This document shows, piece after piece, positions 1 through 10,491 of a stretch of DNA of 64,000 bases. Source of the stretch: Periplaneta americana (lineage: Eukaryota; Arthropoda; Insecta; Blattodea; Blattidae); NCBI RefSeq assembly GCF_040183065.1, contig NC_091122.1:159303455-159367454 (forward strand), in the 5' to 3' direction. Both the position numbers and the translations under genes were made by a program. Under the pieces are notes generated by a model. That model made no database searches, was not told the origin of the DNA, and saw only the letters and a list, made by a program, of their open reading frames with translations. Numbering within the stretch: position 1 is the stretch's first letter; every line of letters begins with the position of its first letter.

Positions 1-947
1 GTGAAATAACTCTGTAATGAGTTGGCGGAATTTTAAGAAATTGATAGTATTTTCAGAAACTTAAGTCACCACGCATTCAAATAGATTATTTCTCATGCCA
101 TAGTTTGAAAAGGCATCACTACATGGAAACGGTTAGGCCTACTATTTATTTTTCAGTAATTTTGTAAATACATTCTAGAAGGATAGAGATACTGACTACA
201 TTAGATCTCAACGTACCCGTGTGCATAATACAATTCATATCGTGAGGCTAGGCTAATTCCTCCTAACATCTCAGCGTATATATATTTTTAAAAAGCTCAA
301 ACAATCTTTACTTTGAGATCATCAATACCCCAGGGTTACTGTGCAAAGACATCATTCCTTACAAAACATCAAACAATGAAATTGGGTGGTGTAAAGTTTG
401 GAGAATTTGAAGACTAATACCATATCCGCACCAGTTGAAGCCAAAAGCAGTTCAGAAAACCACGAACTACTTTTGCTCAAAGAGGTGATGCGCCAACCGA
501 CTGAAACATGTGCCGACTTGGTGTTGTAATTGGAGTTGTGGCATGAGAAGCGAAGGTGATTAATTTCTAGAAATTTACATCGCATAATGACTAAACACGT
601 TTGACGTGGTAGGAGTGCAGTTTTAGATAATGTTAATAAGTTGTCTATGATAAAGAGACCGGAATTTCTGTAGCTAAATCACACGCTACACTTACTAGTA
701 CACTGGCGTTCAAGACACCTGACCCTTACTAACCGGTAGTGATCGATAGTTTGTTCGTGTAAGCGTGGCTTCTTTAGTTATTTATTACTTCTATGATTAG
801 CTGGTGAAGATAACAGTCTGTATCGTCAATAGTACATAAATATACTCGCATTATACACCGTGCCCCTTGCAAACCTCCCACATTTTAATTAATCATCACT
901 AACAAAGTATGTGGAATTATGAAATGAGACTGATATTAAACGAAAGA
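1..947. other. AT-rich non-coding DNA, nothing recognised
   Basis: Probably part of intron 1 of gene 1. I see no conserved coding exon, terminal repeats or tRNA-like boxes here. Confidence 0.4.
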
Positions 948-1575
948 GAAACTCAAAGAATTGTTATTTCATTTGTTTGAAGTCAATTCACCTGTCACAT
1001 GTTGGGCAACAATGGCATAAAACAAAATAGTGACTCTGCAAAACTCAAAGATTTATTACTTCATTTATTTGAAGTAATTTATCTGTCACATGTTGGGCAA
1101 CAAGGCATAAAACAAAATAGCGACTCCGCAAAACTCAAAGATTTATTACTTCATTTATTTGAAGTAATTTATCTGTCACATGTTGGGCAACAAGGCATAA
1201 AACAAAATAGCGACTCCGCAAAACTCAAAGATTTATTACTTCATTTATTTGAAGTAATTTATCTGTCACATGTTGGGCAACAATGGCATAAAACAAAATA
1301 GCGACTCCGCAAAACTCAAAGATTTATTACTTCATTTATTTGAAGTAATTTATCTGTCACGTGTTGGGCAACAATGGCATAAAACAAAATAGCGACTCTG
1401 CAAAACTCAAAGATTTATTACTTCATTTATTTGAAGTAATTTATCTGTCACATGTTGGGCAACAATGGCATAAAACAAAATAGCGACTTTGCAAAACTCA
1501 AAGATTTATTACTTTATTTATTTGAAGTAATTTATCTGTCACATGTTGGGCAACAATGGCATAAAACAAAATGGC
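948..1575. repeat. 90/91-bp tandem repeat array, about 7 copies
   Basis: The marker gttgggcaac starts at 1001, 1092, 1182, 1272, 1363, 1454 and 1545, giving spacings of 91, 90, 90, 91, 91 and 91. A partial, more diverged unit precedes the first. Each unit carries an inverted repeat, ttacttca-N6-tgaagtaa. The 90-bp period is divisible by three where the aat triplet is reduced to aa, so one frame stays open across several units (999-1301); this is a by-product and not a gene. Confidence 0.95.
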
Positions 1576-1936
1576 GACTCCATAGCAACGCGCACAAACT
1601 GTTTTCTGATATGCAGAGACGAAATCAATAATTACAGTGCAAAGAGATTTCCGGAGAAAATATAGAGGAAATACACTAGATGGCCAAACCATTAAGGCGT
1701 GGTGTGAGAAGTTTCTGGCGACTGAAAGTGTGAACAAACAATCCGGAGGTTCTCGTCTCAGAAAAGAATATTGAAGAAATTAGAGCAGGATTTCAGAGAA
1801 GTCCTCAAAAATCAATTCACCATGCATCCCGGCAGTTCAATATGCCGAGATCAACTGTGCATCAAGTGCTTCATAAGCAACTTCGTTTGTATCCTTACAA
1901 GATGCAAATCTCTGGTGATAAGGCGCCTATATTCGA
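1576..1936 (+). pseudogene. mariner-like transposase N-terminal relic
   Basis: Broken reading frame with fragments such as RGNTLDGQTIKAWCEKFLAT, NKQSGGSRLRKE and MPRSTVHQVLHKQLRLYPYK. These resemble the helix-turn-helix N-terminal half of a Tc1/mariner-type transposase common in insects. At least one frameshift separates the pieces near 1770. It abuts the 90-bp array on the left and a LINE fragment on the right. A C-terminal relic of a similar transposase lies at 17640-18243. Confidence 0.7.
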
Positions 1937-1937
1937 A

Positions 1938-2388
1938 ATGCCTGTTATTATTCGGTTGAGAAGTTTGCTCTCAAAAAAGCTGAAAGTTAGAATTTATAAA
2001 ACAGTTATATTATCGGTTATTATGCATGGTTGTGAAACTTGGACTCTCACTTTGAGAGAGAACAGAGGTTAAGGGTGTTTGAGAATAAAATGCTTAGAAA
2101 AAAGTTGGGGCCAAGAGGGATAAAATTGCAGGAGAATGGAGAAAGTTAGTTTTATAAGTTCTAACTTCAAGATTTTTTGACAGCAGACTAGATGACAAAA
2201 GGCATATCCCATATTTATTCTGCGTTTAATTTCCTCCCGAGTGTCATTTGTATTTGTTACTGTTGATCCAAGATATTTGAATTTTTCAACCTCTTCTAAG
2301 GATAAATCTCGAATTTTTATGTTTCCATTTCGTACAATATCCTGATCAAGAGACATAATCATATACTTCGTCTTTTCGGGACTTACAA
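1938..2388. mobile_element. two inverted fragments of the (TAAG)-tailed LINE
   Basis: Bases 1938-2148 read on + as LINE C-terminal code (KLKVRIYKTVIL, CETWTLTLRE), with a frameshift. Bases 2149-2388 read on - as the segment just before it (IVRNGNIKIRDLSLEEVEKF). The two pieces meet head to head and share about 27 bases of overlap around the KVRIYK code. Twin priming would invert the 5' part first, which is not the order seen. An inversion or two insertions fit better. Confidence 0.8.
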
Positions 2389-2969
2389 TGACTATTTACA
2401 TATAAACAAAATAACCTACACACTCCCATGGCAACGACGTTCAAAACTTTCTCATAGGAAAAATTTTTACTGACCAAACAAATATTTGTGCAATATTCAA
2501 AATTAAAAACAATATTATTTAAATGACGATCGTCCAAAACATAATATACAATACACATGCGTTAAGTGCGTAACAGAATCCCGGAAACTGACAAAACTCG
2601 GCTTCACCTCTTTTTTTTATGAAGGTTGATATGTCTGTCATACTACTTACAAATTCTACGCAGCTGTAAATTTTAAATTAAAACAACAACAGGGCATTTT
2701 TAAATCCCATTGACTGTATGACTACGTCTTTCTTTGTCCTATGTTTTCATTCGTTTTTGACGATACCCTCTTATATGATATGGAATCTTCGAATTAAATG
2801 TTGCGTCCCTTAATGCCGCAAAGAAATTCAACATTAATAATTCTAGCTTCAGACTGTTTTTGTTTTTAATACAGAGATATTCAGATTTATTCTTCCAAGG
2901 TAAGGCTTTTTTGCTTACTTTACTTTTATAATAGGCTTACTTCACTTTTATATCACATTTAATTCACAG
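2389..2969. other. non-coding DNA upstream of gene 1 exon 2
   Basis: AT-rich; probably intronic. No transposon ends or exon seen until the acceptor at 2968-2969. Confidence 0.4.
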
Positions 2970-3177
2970 GAGTGCGGAATCACTGGACGACACTACAGAT
3001 ATGCAGAAGCGAGAGAACTCTCTCGACGTTTCGCAGCATCGCTGCACCGAATTGGTCTGCAACCCGGCGATACGATAGCCTTCATAATGCCCAACTCGCC
3101 TGAGTGGCCAATCGTCTTTTTGGGAGCCCTCGAAGCAGGAGTTAAAGTCACGACGATCAACCCAATTTACACAGCGG
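2970..3177 (+). CDS. acyl-CoA synthetase gene 1, exon 2 (4CL/luciferase-like)
   Basis: First visible coding exon of an ANL-superfamily acyl-CoA synthetase (4-coumarate-CoA-ligase-like). The family joins a carboxylate to AMP and then to CoA. The exon follows a good acceptor (tttaattcacag) and ends at a gtttgt donor. It is 208 nt, phase 0 in and phase 1 out. The translation opens ECGITGRHYRYAEARELSRR and runs through MPNSPEWPIVFLGALEAG to NPIYTA, which is the N-terminal part of the adenylating domain. The preceding exon (the VSLPEYVW region) was not found in the first 2969 bases; in gene 2 the matching intron is 6.6 kb, so it should lie upstream of the window. The antisense ORF over this exon is a shadow. 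Exon identity is clear; substrate is unknown. Confidence 0.93.
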
Positions 3178-3484
3178 GTTTGTATACAGATAGAATTAAA
3201 CATTTGCACGGATCAAATTTCTGCAAACTGATATCATTTACGTAAATATGTTGTCGTGAAAGTAAAAAACAAATTGTACTGCATTTGTAGCTACAAACTT
3301 ATGACATTTCTGTTTTTGTGTGATTCGTATTTGATTCGAACAACAATAATATGTATTCCACTATGTTTATTTTTATTCTATGAGGTAAATTTTTATATAA
3401 CAATCTCTTTTGATCTCATTATGTACCTAAATCGTATCAGTATGTCATTACTTAATTCCGATCCAGTTGTATGTTCAACTATGT

Positions 3485-4297
3485 ACTTACTTACTTACGT
3501 ACTGGCTTTTAAGGAACCCGGAAGTTCATTGCCGCCCTCACATGAGCCCGCCATTGGCCCCTATCCTGAGCAAGATTAATCCAGTCTCTATCATCATATC
3601 CTACCTCCCTCAAATCCATTTTAATATTATCTTCCCATCTACGTCTCGGCCTCCCCAAAGGTCTTTTTCCCTCCGGCCTCCCAACTAACACTCTATATGC
3701 ATTTCTGGATTCGCCCATACGCGCTACATGCCCTCCCCATCTCAAACGTCTGGATTTAATGTTCCTGATTATGTCAGGTGAAGAATACAATGCGTACAGT
3801 TCTGTGTTGTGTAACTTTCTCCATTCTCCTGTAACTTCATCCCTCTTAGCCCCAAATATTTTCCTAAGCACCTTATTCTCAAACACCCTTAACCTATATT
3901 CCTCTCTCAAAGTGAGAGTCCAAGTTTCACAACCATAAAGAACAATCGGTAATATAACTGTTTTATAAATTCTAACTTTCAGATTTTTTGACCGAATAAT
4001 AACAGGCATTTCCCATATTTATTCTGTGTTTAGTTTCCTCCCGAGTATTATTTATATTTGTTACCGTTGCTCCCAGATATCTGAATTTTTCCACCTCTTC
4101 AAAAGATAAATTTCCAATTTTTATATTTCCATTTCGTACAATATTCTCGTCACGAAACATAATCATATACTTTGTCTTTTCGCGATTTACTTCCAAACTT
4201 ATCTCTTTACTTGCTTCAAGTAAAATTCTCGTGTTTTCCCTAATCGTTTGTGGATTTTCTCCTAACATATTCACGTCATCCGCATAGACAAGCAGCT
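3485..4297 (-). mobile_element. (TAAG)-tailed APE-type LINE, 5'-truncated at the YADD box
   Basis: Reading on the minus strand, the fragment starts within the reverse-transcriptase catalytic box (YADDVN, near 4290) and runs through MFRDENIVRNGNIKIGNLSF, CETWTLTLREEYRLRVFENK, LRWGGHVARMGESRNAYRVL and GRPRRRWEDNIKMDLREVGY to a C-terminus in NFRVP. A frame break lies near 3990, where the frame changes. The 3' tail is (CTTA)n on + at 3486-3500. 5' truncation is typical of LINE insertion. Located in intron 2 of gene 1, antisense to it. Confidence 0.9.
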
Positions 4298-5054
4298 AAT
4301 GTAACCCACAAACGATTATTTTGACTAATTGTACGAGGTACGACCGCACTCTATGTCGTACGTAATTTTGTACGACTAATTCACTGAAGGAAAAAAATTA
4401 TTTTGGAACTTTAATGTTGATTTATAGGCTAATTAAAATAAAATTGATGGTTAATTCGTCCCTTTTAGACAAGTTTTCTTCATTAAGTACAGCCTTATCT
4501 AATATGAAGGAAACATGCTTTAAAGGAGGGAAAATGCTTTGAATATCGATCTGGTAACTATGCTTGCCATGCAAGTCATAATTTGTCATCTTCAGCTCTA
4601 GATTTCACGTACACGGCGCTGTTATATCAAAGTATTCATTCATTCATAGTGTTCTGCCCAGGGGCAGGTCTTTCACTGCAAACCCAGCATTCTCCAGTCT
4701 TTTCTATTTTCTGCCTTCCTCTTTGTCTCGTCATATGATTCATAAATCTTCAATCATCTGATATCTTCTGCTGCATGAAAGTAATACAGGTCTAATTTTA
4801 TTGACTTCCTTGTTCGTTCGACAAAGGAAGTCTTTTATCATTGAAATAGTACCGCAGTAGCATTAAGAACACGCCGACATTATATAGTTGTCGGGTTTGA
4901 GTCGACTGTAGATGAATTAATTTGATATAGAGCGCAGCATTGATTGATCTGTCGCCAAAGATCAAATTTCTGCTGACTTTAAATATAACAAAGCTGTTTC
5001 TAACCAAGCGGCATCGTGCACGTTTTGCGGCGATGACAGTGTTGATGATGAAGA
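4298..5054. other. intron 2 of gene 1, mostly unrecognised
   Basis: A stretch around 4640-4760 (tctgcccaggggcaggtc onward) looks like an old interspersed repeat but I cannot classify it. At 4802-4834 a short hairpin is formed by gacttcctt and aaggaagtc. A 92-codon minus-strand ORF at 4798-5076 has no family resemblance I recognise. Confidence 0.3.
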
Positions 5055-5387
5055 ATTGGGTGGTGATTTGTTTCAATGCTGAATGCCGCCTGAAGTCAAG
5101 GGCTGCCGAACATTGAATTCTTTCAAATCCAAGTTAGAAAATTATCTTATGACGAGTTGCCAAACTAACTTACTATTATGACAAGTGTTGTATTGCATGT
5201 TTCCACGTATTCACATTTTTTTATGTTCTAATGATATTCAACTTATTTTATATTTTTGTTTTCATATTTTCCGATAATGTTATATCTCTAATGTGATAAG
5301 TTGAGCTATATATAATCTTAATTTTCCTTATTGTGTGTACTTAGAAATATTGTACTCACTGTATACTTTGTACTGCACTATTTTATT

Positions 5388-5392
5388 ACTAC

Positions 5393-5434
<42 letters not shown>

Positions 5435-5454
5435 CATCATCATTATTACTATTC

Positions 5455-5485
<31 letters not shown>

Positions 5486-5487
5486 GA
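5388..5487. repeat. (ATT)n microsatellite
   Basis: Interrupted ATT repeat with a few ATC units, inside the LINE 3' UTR. Confidence 0.97.
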
Positions 5488-5759
5488 ATAATTGTCTTTT
5501 TTTTTGTATGCCTCATTTATTTTGACCTGCTGTTCACATATTATTATGCTTTTTTCTTTCTTTCTGTATGTTATATATTATGTCTGATTTCTTCTTATTT
5601 GTTGTTTATTTTTTATTATTATTATTATTATCTTATTCAGTTTTGTGTGTAAAATTGTAGTGTAATTTGTAAATTTGTAGTGTTTTTGTAACGCAGTCTT
5701 TACTCCTGGTTGAGTGTTAGAGAAGGCCGTATGGCCTTAACTCTGCCAGGTTAAATAAA

Positions 5760-5762
<3 letters not shown>

Positions 5763-5815
<53 letters not shown>
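5763..5815. repeat. (ATT)n microsatellite at LINE 3' end
   Basis: Pure ATT run directly after the LINE terminus. Confidence 0.97.
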
Positions 5816-6483
5816 GTGGATGTAAACAATAATTAATAGTATTCTTAATTAGAACTAAAATTTACTGGTAGACGTAACCCATATAAATACAGGTTTATTT
5901 TACGATTTTTTTCCCTCGCTGTTATTTATACTCGGTTTAACATCTTTGGTCATATCGCGAGTTATTCTTTGGTTGAAATCCGAAGACCTGTGTACTATTG
6001 TTGAGTCTGGTTCTATTGTTGTGAACTATAGTTTGACAACTTCAAGTGAAACTCCGCAAAACACGGCAACACTTCTGGAATCTCTCTCTTTCTTTCTTCT
6101 CTCTCCCTCGCTCCTCGTCATTCAGTCTCCAGTCACCACGTAAATATCTGAGAGGGTGTGTGTGGGCATCGCGACCAATAGAAGAAACACTCTCTAGTAT
6201 TACCACAATAACGGATTCTTCATTTTTGCCTCGACTGTCGGCTAGGAAGTTTCCATTATGCTAGCATTGCAGGCCTTTTAATGCTTTTGTTAGCAGGTTT
6301 GACAAACTGTAAGGGAATCTACAAATACACAGTGCATAGTGCTCTCTCCCTTCCCCCCGTGCTTTCTCACTTGCTCCTCCCCAAGACAGCCAGCGCTCAC
6401 GTTGTAACTCGGTCAGGATTTCAGTTCGATTTGTAAATCTATACATGGCGAATGTATATGTATTACTGATTTGTTATGAATAT
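5816..6483. other. intron 2 of gene 1, unrecognised
   Basis: Pyrimidine-rich stretches at 6080-6130 and 6340-6380. No features identified. Confidence 0.3.
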
Positions 6484-6673
6484 GATTTCGGTGATGAATG
6501 AGGCCGGCGATATTCAGGGATGTTGTGGCCCGAATTTCCTGGCATTTGCCTTACGGTTGAAGAAAACCTCTGAAAAACCTCAATCAGGAAATTCAAATTC
6601 AACCCGACCGGGAATCGAACCCGGGCTCTCTGCGTAAGAAACCAGCATGCTGACCCCTACACCACAGAGGTGG
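6484..6673 (-). mobile_element. tRNA-derived SINE, truncated
   Basis: On the minus strand a tRNA-like head (gtggtgtaggggtcagcatg; B box ggttcgattccc) is followed by a pyrimidine-rich body and ends near 6490. It directly adjoins a second, differently related SINE on the same strand. Confidence 0.75.
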
Positions 6674-6674
6674 T

Positions 6675-6904
6675 CTAAAATTCTTTATGAACTGCGATGC
6701 TTATCTGGCGTCAGTGACATGAAGGTGATAAAGCCAGCGAAATGACTCCAGCGCCGAAAGTTACCCAGCATTTGCTCTTAATGGGTTGAGGGAAACCCCC
6801 GAAAACAACCTCAACAACCAGGTAACTTGTCTCAACCAGGATTTCAATCCCGGTATGCTTGTTACAAGCCAGACATGCTAACCATTACTATACAGCGGTG
6901 GACT
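6675..6904 (-). mobile_element. tRNA-derived SINE, decayed, same family as 40801-41063
   Basis: On the minus strand it matches the 40801 SINE along its length: ggtccacc head, degenerate B box, acctggttgagg, ggtaactttcggcgctgg, and a degraded acgctgtatcaac-type 3' part. Confidence 0.8.
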
Positions 6905-7579
6905 AGAGTTATATATATTAGGAACCTGAGAAACGTACGACAATTGTATGCTGAAGTACGACAATTTTCATATGTTGGTACGACGGTTCCAATTCCTGTA
7001 TCTGGCAACCCTGCCGTAATCCAACTGATTTGTTATACTTGTTTTTTTGAAAGATGGGACATGACAGGAGCGTTGCGATCGGAAAAACAACTGAATGTCA
7101 CATAGCGTGGTAGGCCTGTTGCTATGGTAACAACGGTTGAGTTGCCAAACTTACAGTTCCCACGTGGCGAGTGCTTAACAACTCTCTTGGCGACATTTAT
7201 TGCGCACACAATGTTAGCATTGGTACTTTTCGTCTTTGATTCTCTGTCGATTTTTGTATTGTTTTTTTACCTTCGCGTCAATTGTCAATGAATGTTTTAA
7301 CGTCAGCCATCTTAACGACAATTGCTACCTTTCATCAGCTGGGAGCATGGTAGTCCATATTGTCAACATGGCACTGGAGTTCCAAGCTCGGCCGCTTAAC
7401 TGTCATGTCCCATTAAAAAAAAAACAATTATAGTGACGATCGTGTAGCTTACCCAGAAATTGTAGTTTCAACGTTCTAAATAATTTCAAGTGGTTTTGAA
7501 CATCACTTTAATTAACAACTTCAACAAAGAAAATATCTCTATCCAAGGCATTTTGTAATATAAAGTTTGATTGTTTCAG
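6905..7579. other. intron 2 of gene 1, possible small inverted-repeat element
   Basis: The sequence atgggacatgacag near 7054 recurs inverted near 7401-7415 (ctgtcatgtcccat), about 360 bp apart. This may be a MITE, but no clear TSD is visible. The remainder is unrecognised. Confidence 0.35.
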
Positions 7580-7951
7580 ATGAAATATCACACCAACTTC
7601 GAGACTCGGAAGTCAAGGCGATTGTCACAATCTCTCTGAGCCACTTAACGGTAATGAAAGCCATAAAAATGGTCGCCAGTAAGACGAACCCGATCATTAT
7701 TATAGCGCCAGGATTTGAACAAGGGTCTCATCTACCGGCTGGAACTATAGACCTCATGGAGTTGCTGCAGGACGGCATAGATACTTCGAGCGTCCGTTTC
7801 CCTGGAGATGTTAATGATATCGCAGTGCTTCCGTATTCTAGTGGGACAACAGGACTACCCAAAGGAGTAATGCTCAGTCAAAGAAACGTAGTTGCTGGCT
7901 GTGCGGAAGTCAACAGTCGCACAGAAATATGTTTCAGCGAACCTGCTATCG
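7580..7951 (+). CDS. acyl-CoA synthetase gene 1, exon 3 (ATP-binding P-loop)
   Basis: A 372-nt exon between acceptor ttgtttcag and donor gtaaat, phase 1 in and phase 1 out. The split codon rebuilds GAT, giving ...IYTA-DEISHQLRDSE. It encodes the segment holding AMP-binding box I, YSSGTTGLPKGV, the Ser/Thr/Gly-rich loop that holds the ATP phosphates. Compared with gene 2 the residue before the box is Pro rather than Leu (LPYSSG against LLYSSG). No stops or frameshifts are present. Conservation at protein level and intact splice signals argue for a working gene rather than a pseudogene. Confidence 0.95.
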
Positions 7952-7980
7952 GTAAATATAATACATTTATTTCTTTGCTT

Positions 7981-8041
7981 GAGAACTAGTGAAAACCCTT
8001 CGATAATAATAATTATTATCGAAAGGTTTTCACTAGTTCTC
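7981..8041. repeat. near-perfect palindrome P1 (30-bp arms)
   Basis: Arms 7981-8010 and 8012-8041 are reverse complements with one mismatch and a single-base centre (A8011). It begins 30 bases after the end of gene 1 exon 3 and is separated from palindrome P2 by one base (G8042). Confidence 0.97.
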
Positions 8042-8042
8042 G

Positions 8043-8101
8043 CTGTATAAGCTCGCAGTGTAGCACAGAATTATTCTGTGCTACACTGCGAGCTTATACA
8101 G
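8043..8101. repeat. perfect palindrome P2 (29-bp arms)
   Basis: Arms 8043-8071 and 8073-8101 are exact reverse complements around one base (T8072). Together with P1 the order is A'-A-g-B-B'. Confidence 0.97.
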
Positions 8102-8620
8102 TGCTCTCATTTTACGTGGAAACTTCGCACCATTCCGCCGCCGGCCGACTTCCTGCTCTCCAGATCGCAGCGTGGGAAGCCAGTTCTACAAAACATCGCA
8201 GCAGTTAGTTGCTTCTGAGAACTGTACCGGAACGTGTGTGTAACTGTTGCTTGTGGATTGGAAAGTGTACGCCGGGATTCCGCCGTCATCTAGTTTCCTC
8301 GTAAAACAAGAGAATTGTATCACATGAATTTCGTGATCCTAAGAATTGTTAGTTAGGCAAGCCTACATTTCACAATCTGTTGCAAAAATTTAAATTCCCG
8401 TTAAAGTCTCGAATAAAGGTTGTTATTAGCGATGTTAATGAATCTAAACAGCTACTCCTAAAATGAGATGAAATACATTACATATATTTAAACGACTGAT
8501 ATGTTCAGTAAACTATCAACATTCTATGCATCTAATTGTTTTACTTTTTTGCAATATATGTGTATCACACATTCGTTCCTTGAACCAGCATATGAACTAA
8601 GATAATTTATCGATGTAAAA
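8102..8620. other. GC-richer unrecognised segment then AT-rich intron
   Basis: 8102-8300 is distinctly richer in GC than its surroundings (for example ccgccgccggccgacttcct) but shows no convincing coding or tRNA-like signal. Origin unknown. 8300-8620 is AT-rich with nothing recognised. Confidence 0.35.
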
Positions 8621-8633
8621 TATATAAAATACC

Positions 8634-8899
8634 TGGAGTCACCGGCGTGGCTCAGTCGGTTAAGACGCTTTCCTGCCGGTCTGAAGTTGCGCTTGGGCGC
8701 GGGTTCGATTCCCGCTTGGGCTGATTACCTGGTTGGGTTTTTTCCGAGGTTTTCCCCAACCGTAAGGTAAATGCCAGGTAATCTATGGCGAATCCTCGGC
8801 CTCATCTCGCCAAATACCATCTCGCTATTACCAATCTCATCGATGCTAAATAACCTAGTAGTTGATACAGCGTCGTTAAATGACCAACTTAAAAAAATC
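8634..8899 (+). mobile_element. tRNA-derived SINE with 13-bp TSD
   Basis: Head ggcgtggctcagtcggttaa (A box) and gggttcgattcccgc (B box) is followed by acctggttggg, the gcgaatcctcggcctcatct body, gctaaataacctagtagttg and gatacagcgtcg, and ends in an A-rich tail. It is flanked by an exact direct repeat tatataaaatacc at 8621-8633 and 8900-8912. The TSD shows retrotransposition and a fairly recent insertion. Not a functional tRNA gene: no closing acceptor stem. Confidence 0.92.
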
Positions 8900-8912
8900 T
8901 ATATAAAATACC

Positions 8913-9359
8913 AGAAATCTCTTCCATATACTTCATTTCTCAACTGCTAGATGACAGTCTGAGAAGAAAATCAGGTACGAGTGCCTGTTTCTTTTACACC
9001 AGGGTCTATGTGTGCAGATTTACGCTTCCCTGCCCTACTTTACTGCTAGATGCACGGTTATTTACGTCCAGTAGATCGTCTTTCCCTACTCTATGTATCT
9101 AAATTGGAATTGTTTTATTTTCGTAGATAAGGTACTCATACTTCACTGTTTTCTATATATCCGATTTTGTAAATCCTCATATTGCTCTTCAATTCTTTCG
9201 CTCTATATAATATATCGTTGATCAGTCAAATGGGATAGCTGTTTGTAACGACCCCTTCTCATCTACCCTTTTTCTCACTTGAAGAGAAAGATAGAAGCAA
9301 TCTTAAAAATCGTTGTGAATTAATTTAAAATTAAGCATTAAAAAAAATCAAATCTATAC
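8913..9359. other. intron 3 of gene 1, unrecognised
   Basis: AT-rich DNA with no features identified. Confidence 0.3.
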
Positions 9360-9850
9360 CTCCTCTTTACAACGCTCTAAATCGAAAGCTATTTGCGAAA
9401 GCCTCGCAGTGCGCGCCTCGCCGATATCCGGCTGGACGAATGGGTCCGAGGCGACGCAGCGAGACCTCTCTGCGAAGCTGCGCAGACAATGCACCTCGCA
9501 TCTATTGAAACAACTCACTATCTCTCGTGTAGTCCTCGCATGCGTCGCTTCAGAAAAACCAAGTCTCGCAGTTATAGAAACCACTCATTATCTCTCGTGT
9601 AGTCCAGATTTGTGCGAGGCGGGCCTCTCATCTCGCACGTCGCATGCGTCGGTTCAGAAAAACCAAGACTTCATAGTTTTTAGGTTGGTATTACACTATC
9701 AAAAGTTCTTTGACAAACATCTTTTATAAAATATAGGCCTATATTATAAAATATGACAGTGTAATGGATTTTCTTTTATAAAAGTTTCTTTGATAAAAGA
9801 TATTTTATAAAAATATGTAAGTGCACCTTGTTATCTTTTATAAAAGATCT
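9360..9850. repeat. CG-rich segment with internal direct repeat, possible MITE
   Basis: The block beginning cactatctctcgtgtagtcc occurs near 9513 and again, diverged, near 9586; cgcatgcgtcg and ttcagaaaaaccaag also recur. Downstream, 9686-9850 has repeated cttttataaaag-type short palindromes. CpG richness contrasts with neighbours. I could not define termini. Confidence 0.4.
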
Positions 9851-10489
9851 GCCTAGCTTGAAGCCAATATGGTGTAACGTAAATATTGTTGGACTGTTAC
9901 TACGACCAAAATGCTGATAATGAGAATATGAAGCAAATGAAATGTTATAAAACACAAAACACGGAGTACAAAAATAGAAATAAATGATGAGAAGTGTACA
10001 TAAGAATAGTACAGACTATAACTGCTGTACAGGAGTGTTGCAAAAGTGTGGACAAACCGAAAATTATCTTCATCCATTCTTAAATAATTTATATAACTTT
10101 CCAAGTCCTCGCATTGTACCTCTTTTTTAGTGAGTTTTTATGGATACTTTTCTTGTTACGTTTCGTGGTTTAACTCACAGGAGTTTCCTTTTCAGCAATA
10201 TACAGTATTGTAATATTTTGAACTAATTGTAGCTAAACATAATACTGTTATCATTCATTTTTTGAAAATCTGTGATAAAAAATAGTTTATTTTATTTAGC
10301 CTATATATAAAAGGAGACTGCTGATTTTTGTTCCTTAATTTTAGGTTATCTTTGATAAAATATTTATATACGGTAGAGTAATATACTCAAAATCCTACCT
10401 TTTAACACAGATCTTTCATAAAATACTTTATCATATTATTTGTCATAGAACAAGTGTGTGCTAGTCTTACAGTTGCAGACGCAACAACA
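9851..10489. other. intron 3 of gene 1, unrecognised
   Basis: AT-rich DNA. The attcactatcaaaag/tttgataaaatattt pieces echo 9686-9850 in part, so this could be the other arm of a decayed element. Confidence 0.25.
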
Positions 10490-10491
10490 TA

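Larger units (their letters stand above)
5055..5815 (+). mobile_element. CR1/Jockey-like LINE 3' end with (ATT)n tail
   Basis: The plus strand reads LPPEVKGCRTLNSFKSKLEN and YL, the usual last residues of a CR1/Jockey-like ORF2, then a 3' UTR with internal ATT tracts. It ends in gagaaggccgtatggcctta followed by actctgccaggttaaataaa and (ATT)n at 5763-5815. That terminal hairpin-like motif is typical of this LINE type in insects. Only the extreme 3' end is present. The long Asn/Ile runs translated across 5328-5525 are microsatellite, not protein. Confidence 0.75.

Noticed and set aside
999..1301. 100-codon repeat protein
   Set aside because: By-product of the 90-bp tandem array; the frame is open only because some units have a length divisible by three.
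948..1575. CRISPR-like array (also 16883-17276)
   Set aside because: Units are contiguous tandem repeats with no unique spacers, in eukaryotic DNA.
1938..2388. Twin-priming inversion of a LINE
   Set aside because: Twin priming puts the inverted upstream part before the 3' part; here both readings begin with a sense piece, so the order does not fit.
2964..3209. Minus-strand ORF over gene 1 exon 2 (and the matching one at 45470-45757)
   Set aside because: Antisense shadow of a strongly conserved exon.
3256..3579. 107-codon plus-strand ORF as a membrane protein
   Set aside because: Hydrophobic because of AT-rich intron sequence; its C-terminal end is antisense LINE tail.
5328..5525. Poly-Asn and poly-Ile ORFs on opposite strands (also 17750-17953, 26456-26659, 35575-35772, 38525-38866)
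   Set aside because: Translations of AAT/ATT microsatellites.
7981..8101. Transcription terminators or a microRNA precursor
   Set aside because: The arms are too perfect and the loops only one base; animal microRNA hairpins need larger loops and bacterial terminators do not apply.
8640..8720. tRNA gene
   Set aside because: A and B boxes are good, but the acceptor stem does not close and the sequence continues into a SINE body bracketed by a TSD.
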